64,000 nucleotides of DNA from Bradyrhizobiaceae bacterium PARB1 (GTDB lineage: Bacteria; Pseudomonadota; Alphaproteobacteria; Rhizobiales; Xanthobacteraceae), in assembly GCA_002256345.1 (NCBI GenBank), contig NKIY01000003.1, forward strand, positions 744,001 to 808,000, read 5' to 3'. The notes beneath the pieces are model-generated. The model saw nothing but the letters and a program-made list of their open reading frames with translations. It made no database searches and had not been told where the DNA came from. Each line of letters begins with the position of its first letter. Position 1 is the stretch's first letter. Made by a program: the position numbers and the translations under genes. Positions 1 to 10,961 of this stretch are shown here, piece after piece.

Positions 1-424
1 GATTTTCCAGCGCCAGCACCGACAGCATCGCGGTGTAGCCGGCGGTGCCGATCGCCATCGCGTCGCGCGCGCTCATGCCATCGGGCAGACGCACCAGCCA
101 GTCGCCCTTGACGCGGACTTTCTCGGCATAGGCGCCGAGATGGGTCTCGCCTATGCCCCAGCCATTGCCGATCACCTTGTCACCGGGCTTCCAGTTCGGA
201 TTGCTGGAGGCTTCGACGGTGCCGGCGAAATCGATGCCGGCGATCATCGGGAAGCGCCGCACCACCGGTGATTTACCGGTGAGCGCGAGACCGTCCTTGT
301 AGTTCAGCGTCGACCATTCGACGCGGACGGTGACGTCCCCCTCCATCAGCTCCGCTTCGTCGAACTGCGTCAGCGCAGCCGTGGTGCCCTTGTCCGCCTT
401 GTCGATCCGGATGGCCTTGAACAT
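1..424 (-). CDS. acuI: Acrylyl-CoA reductase AcuI/YhdH-type quinone oxidoreductase (3' end outside window)
   Basis: The N-terminal 141 residues of a zinc-independent medium-chain dehydrogenase/reductase are present; the rest lies left of the window. Visible family hallmarks are [11 protein letters not shown] near residue 41, the GIDFAGTV stretch, a GWGIGE turn and the [13 protein letters not shown] segment that begins the NADPH-binding half. These match the AcuI/YhdH group, which reduces acryloyl-CoA to propionyl-CoA with NADPH and so protects against reactive acrylate species. It would act in the cytosol. The ATG is preceded closely by a short GGGA. Substrate is inferred from the family; a general quinone oxidoreductase role cannot be excluded. 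Confidence 0.85.
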   Translation of the reverse strand, partial: MFKAIRIDKADKGTTAALTQFDEAELMEGDVTVRVEWSTLNYKDGLALTGKSPVVRRFPMIAGIDFAGTVEASSNPNWKPGDKVIGNGWGIGETHLGAYAEKVRVKGDWLVRLPDGMSARDAMAIGTAGYTAMLSVLALEN

Positions 425-561
425 TCCCAATGCATCGCTCCCGTATTTTTGCTTCTCGGATTGTGATCTTAATTATGCCGCGGCGGGGCACGAAGCACCA
501 CCCGCAACGGCCGGCCAGAAGCTCTGCAGTCCTGCCCGGCCGATATAGCATGGCGATGCGA

Positions 562-1101
<540 letters not shown>

Positions 1102-1158
1102 TCAGGACGTACGGTCACACGCCGAGCCTCCGCCAGAAGCGGATCCCCTGCGCATACC

Positions 1159-1304
1159 CGTTCTCTTTCATCCGGACTATGACCGTCGGCTCCGGCATCG
1201 CACCGGATCTGCTGACCCTGACGGCGTAACCGTCAGGCGCTCGCGGGCTCCCGAGCTTGCGCTCGATTACCGCCGGTGGGGATTTTCACCCCGCCCTGAG
1301 AACG
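1159..1304 (-). promoter_or_regulatory. FMN riboswitch (RFN element) upstream of ribH2
   Basis: Read on the minus strand, the closing stem begins CGTTCTCAGGGCGGGGTGAA and ends GATGAAAGAGAACG. Between them are the RFN landmarks CCCCACCGGCGGTAAT, AGCCCGCGAGCGCC, GGTCAGCAGATCCGGTG and ATAGTCCGGATG. It lies 85 bases from the ribH2 ATG, also on the minus strand, and fills most of the 307-base gap between ribH2 and the MFS gene. FMN binding would repress translation or transcription of ribH2. I see no convincing terminator with a T run, which favours translational control; that part is inference. Confidence 0.93.
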
Positions 1305-1381
1305 AAAGGCCGCCCCCGATCGGAGCGGCCAATGTCAGTTTCATCGTGAGAGGCTGGCATGTCAACGCCGACAAATCCCCG

Positions 1382-2623
1382 TCACGCCGGCTGCGCGACC
1401 GCGCGCTCGACCGGCTTTTCCACGATCGGCAGATTGATCAGCGCCGACAGCACGCCGAACAGCACCGACAACCACCATACCGGCGTATATGACCCGAATT
1501 TGTCGAACACGACGCCGCCGAGCCAAGCGCCGAGGAAGCCGCCGACCTGATGGCTGAAGAAGGCGAAACCATACAGCGTCGCCAGCCAGCGGGTGCCGAA
1601 CATCAGCGACACGAGGCTCGATGTCGGCGGCACCGTGGAGAGCCAGGCGAGACCGCTGATGGCGCCGAACACCAGCGCTGAGGTCGTGGTCAGCGGCAGC
1701 GTGATGAAGGCAACCGTCGCCAGCGCGCGGGTGAAATAGATGAAGGACAGGATGTAACGCTTCGGCCACTTGCCCTGCACATAGCCGACCATGAGCGAGC
1801 CGATGATGTTGAACAGACCGATGATGGCGATCACCCAGCCGCCGGTCGCCGCCGGCAGGCCGCGATCGACCAGATAGGCCGGCAGATGCATGGTGATGAA
1901 AGCGAGCTGGAAGCCGCAGGTGAAGAAGCCGAGCACCAGCAGCACATAGGAGCGATGGTTGAATGCCTCGACGAGCGCGCTCTTGAATGATTGCTCCTGC
2001 ACTGGCGACGCCGCACTAGCTTCGGCCTTCGGCGTCGACAGCACCATGGCCAGCGGCAGCACCAGCAGCATCAGCATGCCGAATGTGACCAGCGTCGCCT
2101 GCCAGCCGGTATGGTCGATCATCGCCACCGTGAAGGGCGCGAAGATGAACTGGCCGAACGAGCCAGCCGCCGTGCCGGCGCCGAGCGCGATGCCGCGCCA
2201 TTCCGGCGGCATCAGCTTGCCAAAGGCGGACAGCACCAGATTGAACGAGCAGCCTGACAGGCCGAAGCCGATCAGCAGGCCGGCGGTAAGATTGAGCTCG
2301 AGCGGGGTCGAGGAATAGCGCATCAGCAGCAGGCCTGCCGCATACATCAGCGCGCCGATGCAGATCACGCGCACGCTGCCGAACTTGTCGGCGACAGCCC
2401 CCGCAAAAGGCTGGCCGATGCCCCACAACAGGTTCTGCACGGCGAAAGCGAGCGCGAAGACGTCGCGGCCCCAGCCGAATTCCTGGCTGAAGGGCTGCAT
2501 AAAGAAGCCGACGCTGGAGCGAGGACCGAAAGTCAACATGCCGATCAGGGACCCGCAGATCACGATCACCAGCGGGGTGCGCCAGCCGAGGCTCGGTCGC
2601 GATGCACTGTCGATGGCCGCCAT
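1382..2623 (-). CDS. Major facilitator superfamily transporter
   Basis: 413-residue polytopic membrane protein with the twelve hydrophobic segments expected of an MFS carrier and a charged central loop near residues 195-215. The GADKFG-like loop after the second segment (AGAVADKFGSVRV) is the MFS loop 2-3 motif, and GQPFAG precedes it. The overall style resembles oxalate/formate-antiporter-like and other monocarboxylate carriers, but the substrate cannot be read from the sequence. The gene is monocistronic: the FMN riboswitch lies beyond its stop and a gap of 215 bases separates it from the cell-wall hydrolase upstream. Confidence 0.85.
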   Translation of the reverse strand: MAAIDSASRPSLGWRTPLVIVICGSLIGMLTFGPRSSVGFFMQPFSQEFGWGRDVFALAFAVQNLLWGIGQPFAGAVADKFGSVRVICIGALMYAAGLLLMRYSSTPLELNLTAGLLIGFGLSGCSFNLVLSAFGKLMPPEWRGIALGAGTAAGSFGQFIFAPFTVAMIDHTGWQATLVTFGMLMLLVLPLAMVLSTPKAEASAASPVQEQSFKSALVEAFNHRSYVLLVLGFFTCGFQLAFITMHLPAYLVDRGLPAATGGWVIAIIGLFNIIGSLMVGYVQGKWPKRYILSFIYFTRALATVAFITLPLTTTSALVFGAISGLAWLSTVPPTSSLVSLMFGTRWLATLYGFAFFSHQVGGFLGAWLGGVVFDKFGSYTPVWWLSVLFGVLSALINLPIVEKPVERAVAQPA

Positions 2624-2782
2624 GTCGTTTCCCCTATTGTCGCCTTATAGCCCGCAGACAAATAAATGCAGCCGCATGAAAATCCAATGGGCGATTGACG
2701 GATATTCGTGCGGGTCAGGGATGCGGCCAGCCACGAGCCATGTCATGCCCGGGCTGACGTGGAGAGGACGCACACAAAAACC

Positions 2783-2813
2783 AAAAAGCGGCGCCGGGCA
2801 TGGCGCCGCTTTT
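2783..2813 (-). terminator. Rho-independent terminator of the SleB gene
   Basis: Twelve-base arms AAAAGCGGCGCC (2784-2795) and GGCGCCGCTTTT (2802-2813) pair around a 6-base loop. On the minus strand the stem is followed by a T run, and it lies 26 bases past the stop of the cell-wall hydrolase. Confidence 0.85.
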
Positions 2814-2838
2814 CAGCCGGCTTGGAGGTAAAGTCGCC

Positions 2839-4206
2839 TTACGGCTTGTCTTCGGCAAGCCTCCTGGAAATCGCCGCGGTCTGCGCCGGCGTTCCCCAGC
2901 TCGGCGCTTCGCTGCCGTCGCCCCATTTGCGCGGGCGATAGAAGGAATGAACGCCGGTGCGGTACATCTTCTTCATCTCGCGCACCCAGGACGGATGCAC
3001 CCAGTAGGCATGATAATGCGTGGACTTGCCGACTTCCGGCAGCCAAAGACGGCCGTCGAGGGTCGCAATCGCGATCTTGCGCGCGCGCTCCCACATGTCG
3101 GGCTCGCGCACCACATCGGGAATGCCGTCGCAGGCGAAGGTGAACTGGCAGGCCAGGCGGCGATTCTTGTTCTGATAGACGACGCCGCAAGGCGTGGTCG
3201 GATAGAAGCCGGAGAACACGCGGTTCATCACCACCTGCGCCACCGCGATCTGGCCGCGCACCGCTTCGCCGCGCGCTTCGAAATAGACGGCTTCGGCGAG
3301 GCATTTCTCCTGCTTGGCACGGGCAGCGCCGGTGAGGTTCAGGCGCTCGGCCGGCGTCTTGCCGTGATAGTCGTTATTGACCTCGCCCTTTTTCGCTACG
3401 CTCTCGCCGATGCTCGGTCTGTCGGCCGGCTGCGGCAATGCTGCGGTCTTCTTCATGTCGGGATCGCCACCAGGCGTGACGATCATCGGCTCTTCACCGG
3501 GCTTCCACTGCTCCATCGTCTCGAAGGATTCGCCGAGCGACGAGGCGCCGAAGAACAGGCTTGCAGTCTTCACCGAGAAGCCGTCCTTGGACGGTGCCGG
3601 CTCGACGGGAATGATAGCCGCTTCCGGCAATGCATCCTCTGCGGGCTGCACCGGTGCGCCATTCGAATATTGCGCGAGCGGCGGCGCATGCAGCGCCTCG
3701 TCGAGTTCGGGATCGAGCGGGGCATGCTGCGCGGACGGCAAGCGATCGGCGGTCTTGGCGCCTTTCACCGACGTGTTGTCGCGGAAAGAATCGCTCGCCG
3801 GTTCTCCGGACGGATCGGCAGCCGGCATAAACATGGCCAGACGATCGCCCTTCAATGTGCGGTTCACCTTCGGGAAGTCCGCCGCTTCATAGCGGCGCGG
3901 CGCCTGCATCAACGGATTGCGCTTCACCGTACCGGTGATGTCGTTGGTATCGAAGCTGGCGAGTTGCAGCGTCGGGCGCGACGTGGTGCCGACAGGACGA
4001 CCGAACGAGAAGGTCGCGACATGAATCGAGGAGACGGCCGACGCATAGTTGCGCTGCTGCCAGCGCTCGGTGACGCCCGGCTGACGGGCGAGCAGCGACG
4101 CAATATCCTGATAGCCCGACTCGGTCGGGGCCATCGCAAAGATGCAGAGACCGAGACCGAAGAGCACGCCACGCGTGCCCTTCGGCCCGTTACGCAGGAC
4201 TGACAT
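2839..4206 (-). CDS. Cell wall hydrolase, SleB family
   Basis: 455 residues from the chosen ATG. A hydrophobic stretch right after a basic start (KGTRGVLFGLGLCIFAMA) looks like a signal or anchor sequence; the frame stays open 30 codons further upstream, but that extension is Cys/Arg-rich and would bury the signal, so I use the inner start. Residues ~45-290 are low-complexity, Pro/Ala-rich linker. The C-terminal ~140 residues are the hydrolase_2 (SleB) domain, with CLAEAVYFEARGE carrying the conserved Glu310, GQIAVAQVVMNRV, and the later CQFTFACDG and THYHA segments. The enzyme is expected to cleave peptidoglycan glycan strands in the periplasm. In non-sporing Rhizobiales these proteins serve wall remodelling rather than germination. 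Confidence 0.85.
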   Translation of the reverse strand: MSVLRNGPKGTRGVLFGLGLCIFAMAPTESGYQDIASLLARQPGVTERWQQRNYASAVSSIHVATFSFGRPVGTTSRPTLQLASFDTNDITGTVKRNPLMQAPRRYEAADFPKVNRTLKGDRLAMFMPAADPSGEPASDSFRDNTSVKGAKTADRLPSAQHAPLDPELDEALHAPPLAQYSNGAPVQPAEDALPEAAIIPVEPAPSKDGFSVKTASLFFGASSLGESFETMEQWKPGEEPMIVTPGGDPDMKKTAALPQPADRPSIGESVAKKGEVNNDYHGKTPAERLNLTGAARAKQEKCLAEAVYFEARGEAVRGQIAVAQVVMNRVFSGFYPTTPCGVVYQNKNRRLACQFTFACDGIPDVVREPDMWERARKIAIATLDGRLWLPEVGKSTHYHAYWVHPSWVREMKKMYRTGVHSFYRPRKWGDGSEAPSWGTPAQTAAISRRLAEDKP

Positions 4207-4593
4207 CGATACGCTCACGCAACGCTTACACCAGCATCGATCTGTGCGGGTGCAACAGCACTTCCGTACATTTCGATCTGTTTCGTTAGTAAGCAATCAA
4301 AGTTGCCGCGCGGTTAATCACCGATGCACGCACAACACATGCAAGTGGTGCTTTGATGCGCATCACTGTTTCGAACAACGCAGTAAATCGCGGCGTAACG
4401 AGAGTGGTGAAAATTACGTTGACGCATATGGTGAAGAAAAAATTGCGAAAGCGATCGACGTGCCGACATGTCTACGCTCTGTTTCCCGCCCCGGAGCGAA
4501 GCGACCGGGGAAGGTGGATCGACTGCGAAGCGTTCGAGACGGGTGGGATGCTTCGACACATTCCGTCTTTTCGTGGCACGCACTCTTTCTCAC

Positions 4594-4675
4594 GGATGGC
4601 CGGGCTTGACCCGGCCATCCATCTTCGTGCCGCGCTCGGGCCAAGATGGATCCCCGGGTCAAGCCCGGGGATGAC
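4594..4675. repeat. Palindromic intergenic element, two adjacent hairpins
   Basis: GGATGGCCGGG pairs with CCCGGCCATCC (4594-4620), and ATCCCCGGGTC with its partner GCCCGGGGAT (about 4650-4672). A third pairing, ATCCATCTT with AAGATGGAT, joins the two so the whole unit can fold as a cloverleaf. Related units (GCCGGGC-type arms ending in ATGACA) occur at 20829-20946, so this is a dispersed REP-like element. Confidence 0.7.
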
Positions 4676-4850
4676 ACCTGTGGATGGGGCAGCGCCGGTG
4701 TGTGACCGTGCGGCCTTATCGACGTCGACGCGTCGTTTCCGGATCGACCTGTCAAACAGCCACGTCATTGTTGAAACCATGCGCTCTCGTTCTCGCGGCG
4801 CTTGCGCGTCCGAGGTGTGAGCAGTTTCCCCTCGAACATGAGGGGTGGCA

Positions 4851-4942
4851 GCACGCCGTCAGGCGCACCTGGTGGTGACTGACGCCGCCCCTGTCTGCCG
4901 GATCGCCGGCAAACCTGAGCCGCGCAACGCCTGACGGCGTGC
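4851..4942. repeat. Long stem-loop, candidate structured RNA or repeat
   Basis: A perfect 15-base inverted repeat, GCACGCCGTCAGGCG (4851-4865) against CGCCTGACGGCGTGC (4928-4942), encloses 62 bases that hold a smaller GCCGGATCGCCGGC hairpin. Outside the arms GGTGGCA and TGCCACC continue the pairing with a 3-base bulge. No coding frame or known RNA family is recognised. Confidence 0.55.
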
Positions 4943-5292
4943 CACCGCGGGATTTTGGGCTGGAGGACCGTTCTGCCTGGCACCGGCACGTCCCGTCTGG
5001 CTCGGCTTTTCAGGGCAGCGAGCCTCGAAGACGTTGATCCCGACGGATTTCTCCGCCGTTCACCATGTGCCGTCGCAGCCGAACTATCGGCTCTCCCCCG
5101 TAATGGGGAGTGACGGTGGCCCCCGGCCTCCCGAGTCCAGCTTGCGAGGCTGGCCGCAGGCACCGCATCCTGTCCCACTCAAAGAACGCCTCATGAGAGC
5201 GCCCCCTCGCGAACAAGACGGGAGCGTGTATGGAGCGAGATGGGAATTTTATCAAGAACAAAATAAGAACGAACGTCTCGGCGGCGCCTCTT

Positions 5293-5469
5293 CCCTCCCC
5301 CAAGCACGGCACAGCCACGCGCAACGGGGAGGGTGGTGAGAAGCGAGCGTCCAGCGAGCTTCGAGACGGGTGGGGTGCCTCGGCAAGCGCCGACATCACG
5401 TGGGGAGAGACCCCACCCGGCGCTACGCGCCACCCTCCCCGCTGCACCGCTTCGCGGCTTGGGGGAGGG
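5293..5469. repeat. Dispersed intergenic repeat, family 1, copy A
   Basis: A 177-base unit bounded by perfect 12-base inverted ends, CCCTCCCCCAAG and CTTGGGGGAGGG. Inside are a GAGCTTCGAGACGGGTGGGG block and a GACCCCACCC block that can pair across the centre. Copies B (18219-18390) and C (28668-28844) share this plan. It carries no gene. Confidence 0.8.
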
Positions 5470-5499
5470 AGACCACGAGCCGCGGCGCGTCGGTGCACC

Positions 5500-5533
5500 A
5501 AAACAAAAACGGCCGGGCGATGCCCGGCCGTTT
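5500..5533 (-). terminator. Rho-independent terminator of ppdK
   Basis: Perfect 12-base stem AAACGGCCGGGC / GCCCGGCCGTTT with a 3-base loop; on the minus strand it is followed by TTTTTGTTTT. It ends 28 bases past the ppdK stop. Confidence 0.9.
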
Positions 5534-5560
5534 CCGTATTCACTACATCCTAACCCCGAC

Positions 5561-8503
<2,943 letters not shown>

Positions 8504-8621
8504 GGTTCTCAATCGATCCGGCGAGAGGATGGAGACAGGAAGGAACCGCCTTACACCACGTTTAGGCGACGTGGTGCAAGCGACGGAGCCGGTAGCTTGT
8601 TAAGGAAATGAGTGTCGGAAT

Positions 8622-8780
8622 TTAGCCGATCTTCAGCAGCTTGAAGACGCCGAGGCCGACCAGCCCGATGAAGATGAGATAGATCGCGACGATGAAATTC
8701 AGCAGTCGCGGCATCAGCAGAATCAGAACGCCGGCGATGAGCGCGACGATCGGCTGGATATGAGCTGCCGTGATGGTCAT
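8622..8780 (-). CDS. DUF3096 small membrane protein
   Basis: 52 residues, MTITAAHIQPIVALIAG onward, with two hydrophobic segments (about 8-24 and 27-47) separated by PRLLN, ending in KLLKIG. This matches the DUF3096 family of tiny inner-membrane proteins, of unknown role. A GGAGA ribosome binding site sits just before the ATG. A longer in-frame reading exists but its extra 62 residues are Arg-rich and contain no family sequence. An EcfG-like promoter lies about 65 bases upstream, suggesting general stress control. Confidence 0.8.
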   Translation of the reverse strand: MTITAAHIQPIVALIAGVLILLMPRLLNFIVAIYLIFIGLVGLGVFKLLKIG

Positions 8781-8843
8781 GGGGATCTCCGATGCGGTGA
8801 TGCGATTCGGCGCCCTGCGCGCCGCGGGGACTAGCAGCATGAA

Positions 8844-8868
8844 GACGCGCCGCGCATCAATGGGTTCC
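8844..8868 (-). promoter_or_regulatory. EcfG-like promoter for the DUF3096 gene
   Basis: On the minus strand GGAAC is followed after 16 bases by CGTC, one base off the alphaproteobacterial general-stress consensus GGAAC-N16/17-CGTT. The spacing is right and the DUF3096 ATG lies about 64 bases downstream. Pattern match only. Confidence 0.4.
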
Positions 8869-8920
8869 CGGCTGTATCGCTGCGATGCATCAAAAACCGG
8901 CACTGTTGCCCAGAATCTCC

Positions 8921-8945
8921 GGAACGATGATCGGCGGCAGGCATT
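8921..8945 (+). promoter_or_regulatory. Possible EcfG-like promoter for the DUF1236 gene
   Basis: GGAAC, 16 bases, then CATT (consensus CGTT), about 78 bases before the DUF1236 start and divergent from the site at 8844-8868. Two such sites back to back in one intergenic region make chance less likely, but each alone is weak. Confidence 0.3.
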
Positions 8946-9022
8946 GGCCGACGGGAGCAATGACAACTGACTGGATCAAGGACCGGCGGAGCAAGCCGGA
9001 CATCGTTATGAAGGAGATGACC

Positions 9023-9388
9023 ATGCGTAAGACATTGATTGCAGCCGCTGCCCTGATGGGCACCATCGCCGCACCTTTTGCCGCGCAGGCCCAGGGCGTC
9101 ACCGTGGGCGTATCCGGCGGCGACCGGGTGATCGTCGACCAGAACGACCCCGATGGCATCACCGTGCAGGAGCGGCCGGCCTTCCGCGAATATGTGGTGC
9201 GTGAACGTGTGCCGACCTTCACGGTGCCGGATCGTGTCGTGGTGGGCACCACGCTGCCGGAATCCGGCGTGACCTATTATGACGTGCCGCAAACGGTCGC
9301 GACCACACCCTATCGCTACACGGTGGTGAACGGCCAGACCGTGCTGGTCGAGCCGCGCTCGCGCCGCATCGTGCAGGTGATCGACTGA
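9023..9388 (+). CDS. Secreted DUF1236 protein
   Basis: 121 residues with a clear signal peptide (MRKTLIAAAALMGTIAAPFAAQAQG; cleavage probably after AQA). The mature part ends in the DUF1236 pattern: TLPESGVTYYDVP, PYRYTVVNGQTVLVEPRSRRIVQVID. DUF1236 proteins are periplasmic and of unknown function, common in Rhizobiales. An AAGGAG site at 9011-9016 fits the ATG at 9023. A strong terminator follows, so the transcript is short and monocistronic. Confidence 0.85.
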   Translation: MRKTLIAAAALMGTIAAPFAAQAQGVTVGVSGGDRVIVDQNDPDGITVQERPAFREYVVRERVPTFTVPDRVVVGTTLPESGVTYYDVPQTVATTPYRYTVVNGQTVLVEPRSRRIVQVID

Positions 9389-9438
9389 CGTCGTGACGAG
9401 AGATTCGTTCGGGCGCCTGTGACGGCGACCGGGCGAAG

Positions 9439-9483
9439 AAGCCCCGCCCCGGTTCTCCCCCGACCGGGCGGGGCTTTTCTTTT
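9439..9483 (+). terminator. Rho-independent terminator after the DUF1236 gene
   Basis: AAGCCCCGCCCCGGT pairs with ACCGGGCGGGGCTT (about 9439-9476) and is followed by TTCTTTT. Confidence 0.9.
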
Positions 9484-9521
9484 GCGCGTGCCCCCGTCCC
9501 TCATGATGTGTTGTAAGCGGC

Positions 9522-10619
9522 TCAGCCGCCCTTCAGCATCGACAGGATGTTGTTCGTCGATTTGTAGGCGGCCACCGCATTGTCGCGGAAGGCCGGGGTC
9601 CAGTTCGACACCTGGCGTTCCTCGGCGCTCATGCCGGAATAGACATTGAGAATGCCAAGACTGAGCTGTGCGGGATCGCCGCTCTTCTGGCTCGCCTGCA
9701 GCGCCTCGAGGATGGCGGCGCGGTTGCGCGCGTCCAGCGTCTGCTTGGCAGCGAAACTCTCTTCCTTCGAGAACAGACCGTTCTGATTGAGCGACATCGC
9801 CGACAGCGAACGATTGTCGATGCCAGAGAGATCGGCCATCTGACCGGTTTTGCGACCAGCGTCGTAAACGAGTTCGCCCTTGCCGCTGTCCTTCGCCGCC
9901 TTGGCCTGCGCATCGAGCACGGCACGCACCGCCTTGGCGACATCGCTGATGCTCTTCACGGGCTGAGACGTATCGGGCTGCGCCAGATAGGCGGCGACGG
10001 GATCGTTGGCAATGCCGGACGGCGCCTTGTCCGGCGTCTTCTGCGTGGCCTCCACGCCCTTGGCGACGGCATCGCGTTGCGCGGCCCAGAGCGCGGTGGC
10101 CTTTTCCTCGGGACCGGCGGCGTCGAGATAATCGGCGGCGGCCTTGTAGAGGCCGGCGAAATTGTCGGTCAGTTTGGCGGTGCCGGCAGCCGGCGCCATC
10201 GCTGCGTTGAAGCGCTGGGTGAGTTCGGCGCTCGCGGCTTTCTGCTCGTCGGCGGTGAACTTGCCGCCATTGTTGGTGGAGATGGCGAACAGCGCCCGGC
10301 GATCGAGCGAAGCGAGATCAACAGTGGGCTTGCCGTTCGCGTCATAAGGACCCTTGACCTTGGCGGCCGTGTAGAGCCCGTCGAGCGCCGTGCGCGCGTC
10401 CGCGATCACGGTGGCGATGCTCTTGGCGTCACCGGATGCCGCAAGCTGCGCCCTCGCCGCATCCGACAGCGTCAGATTGGTCGCGGAGGAGGAGGTTGAC
10501 GACGCGCTCTCATTGGCGTTGAGCGCGTTCGCCAGCGATGGCGGCGCGGTCGCAGCAGCGCGGGCATAGGCCGAGCCATAATTGGCGTAGGGATTGAGAC
10601 CGGTGTTGACCGAAGTCAT
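9522..10619 (-). CDS. Conserved hypothetical protein with an internal duplication
   Basis: 365 residues, no signal peptide or membrane segment, Ala/Ser/Asp-rich. Two regions align to each other: about 65-140 and 220-302. Each runs from a helix (KSIATVIADAR / KSISDVAKAVR), through YDANGK / YDAGRK, to a block of the form D-R-x-L-x-A-(I/M)-S-x-N-x-x-G-x-F-(T/S)-x-(D/E)-E (SLDRRALFAISTNNGGKFT and GIDNRSLSAMSLNQNGLFS). The NxxGxF(T/S)xxE part is reminiscent of a degenerate EF-hand loop but lacks a full set of acidic ligands. I do not recognise a named family. The N-terminal NPYANYGSAYAR resembles start regions of flagellar-associated or exported proteins, without proof. Confidence 0.7.
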   Translation of the reverse strand: MTSVNTGLNPYANYGSAYARAAATAPPSLANALNANESASSTSSSATNLTLSDAARAQLAASGDAKSIATVIADARTALDGLYTAAKVKGPYDANGKPTVDLASLDRRALFAISTNNGGKFTADEQKAASAELTQRFNAAMAPAAGTAKLTDNFAGLYKAAADYLDAAGPEEKATALWAAQRDAVAKGVEATQKTPDKAPSGIANDPVAAYLAQPDTSQPVKSISDVAKAVRAVLDAQAKAAKDSGKGELVYDAGRKTGQMADLSGIDNRSLSAMSLNQNGLFSKEESFAAKQTLDARNRAAILEALQASQKSGDPAQLSLGILNVYSGMSAEERQVSNWTPAFRDNAVAAYKSTNNILSMLKGG

Positions 10620-10740
10620 GAGCAGGCGCGCTCCATGGGACGGTTAAGGAACCGTTGATGGAACCGGACCTTTTCAGGGGATGGTTAACGAAACGTAAAT
10701 GTTTCGGAAGGTGTCGGGATATTTCTCGGCGACACGCGTT

Positions 10741-10887
10741 TCAAAACAGCCCGGCGCTGAGATCGAGCCCATAGGTCAGAGCCAGGATCGCCACGAATAG
10801 CGCAGCTGCGACGAACCAAAAACCATGGAGGAGAACGCCACGTAGTGACGTCGCTCCAACCACTGACCGTTTTACAGATACCGACAT
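10741..10887 (-). CDS. Small single-span membrane protein
   Basis: 48 residues starting MSVSVKRSVVGATS, with one hydrophobic span (about 22-41, GFWFVAAALFVAILALTYGL) and the end DLSAGLF. A GGAGG ribosome binding site is placed ideally before the ATG. Basic residues before the span suggest an N-in orientation. No family recognised. Confidence 0.6.
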   Translation of the reverse strand: MSVSVKRSVVGATSLRGVLLHGFWFVAAALFVAILALTYGLDLSAGLF

Positions 10888-10961
10888 GACAACCTCCATC
10901 TTGCTCACCGTGATAGGTGCGGCGAGCTGACGCAGAGGTTCAAACTTAAATATTGGACGCC

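Larger units (their letters stand above)
4207..5560. other. 1.35-kb stretch without a convincing gene
   Basis: Between the SleB gene and ppdK every open frame is short, lacks a good ribosome binding site and overlaps inverted repeats. The stretch holds a double hairpin (4594-4675), a partial copy of a dispersed element (about 4490-4560), a long stem-loop (4851-4942), a complete dispersed repeat (5293-5469) and the ppdK terminator. The part from about 4950 to 5290 shows nothing I can name. The left 300 bases, upstream of the divergently read SleB gene, are less G+C-rich and probably carry its promoter. Confidence 0.6.

Noticed and set aside
2800-4203. A 467-codon plus-strand frame over the SleB gene
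   Set aside because: Antisense shadow; the minus-strand product has signal peptide, domain and terminator.
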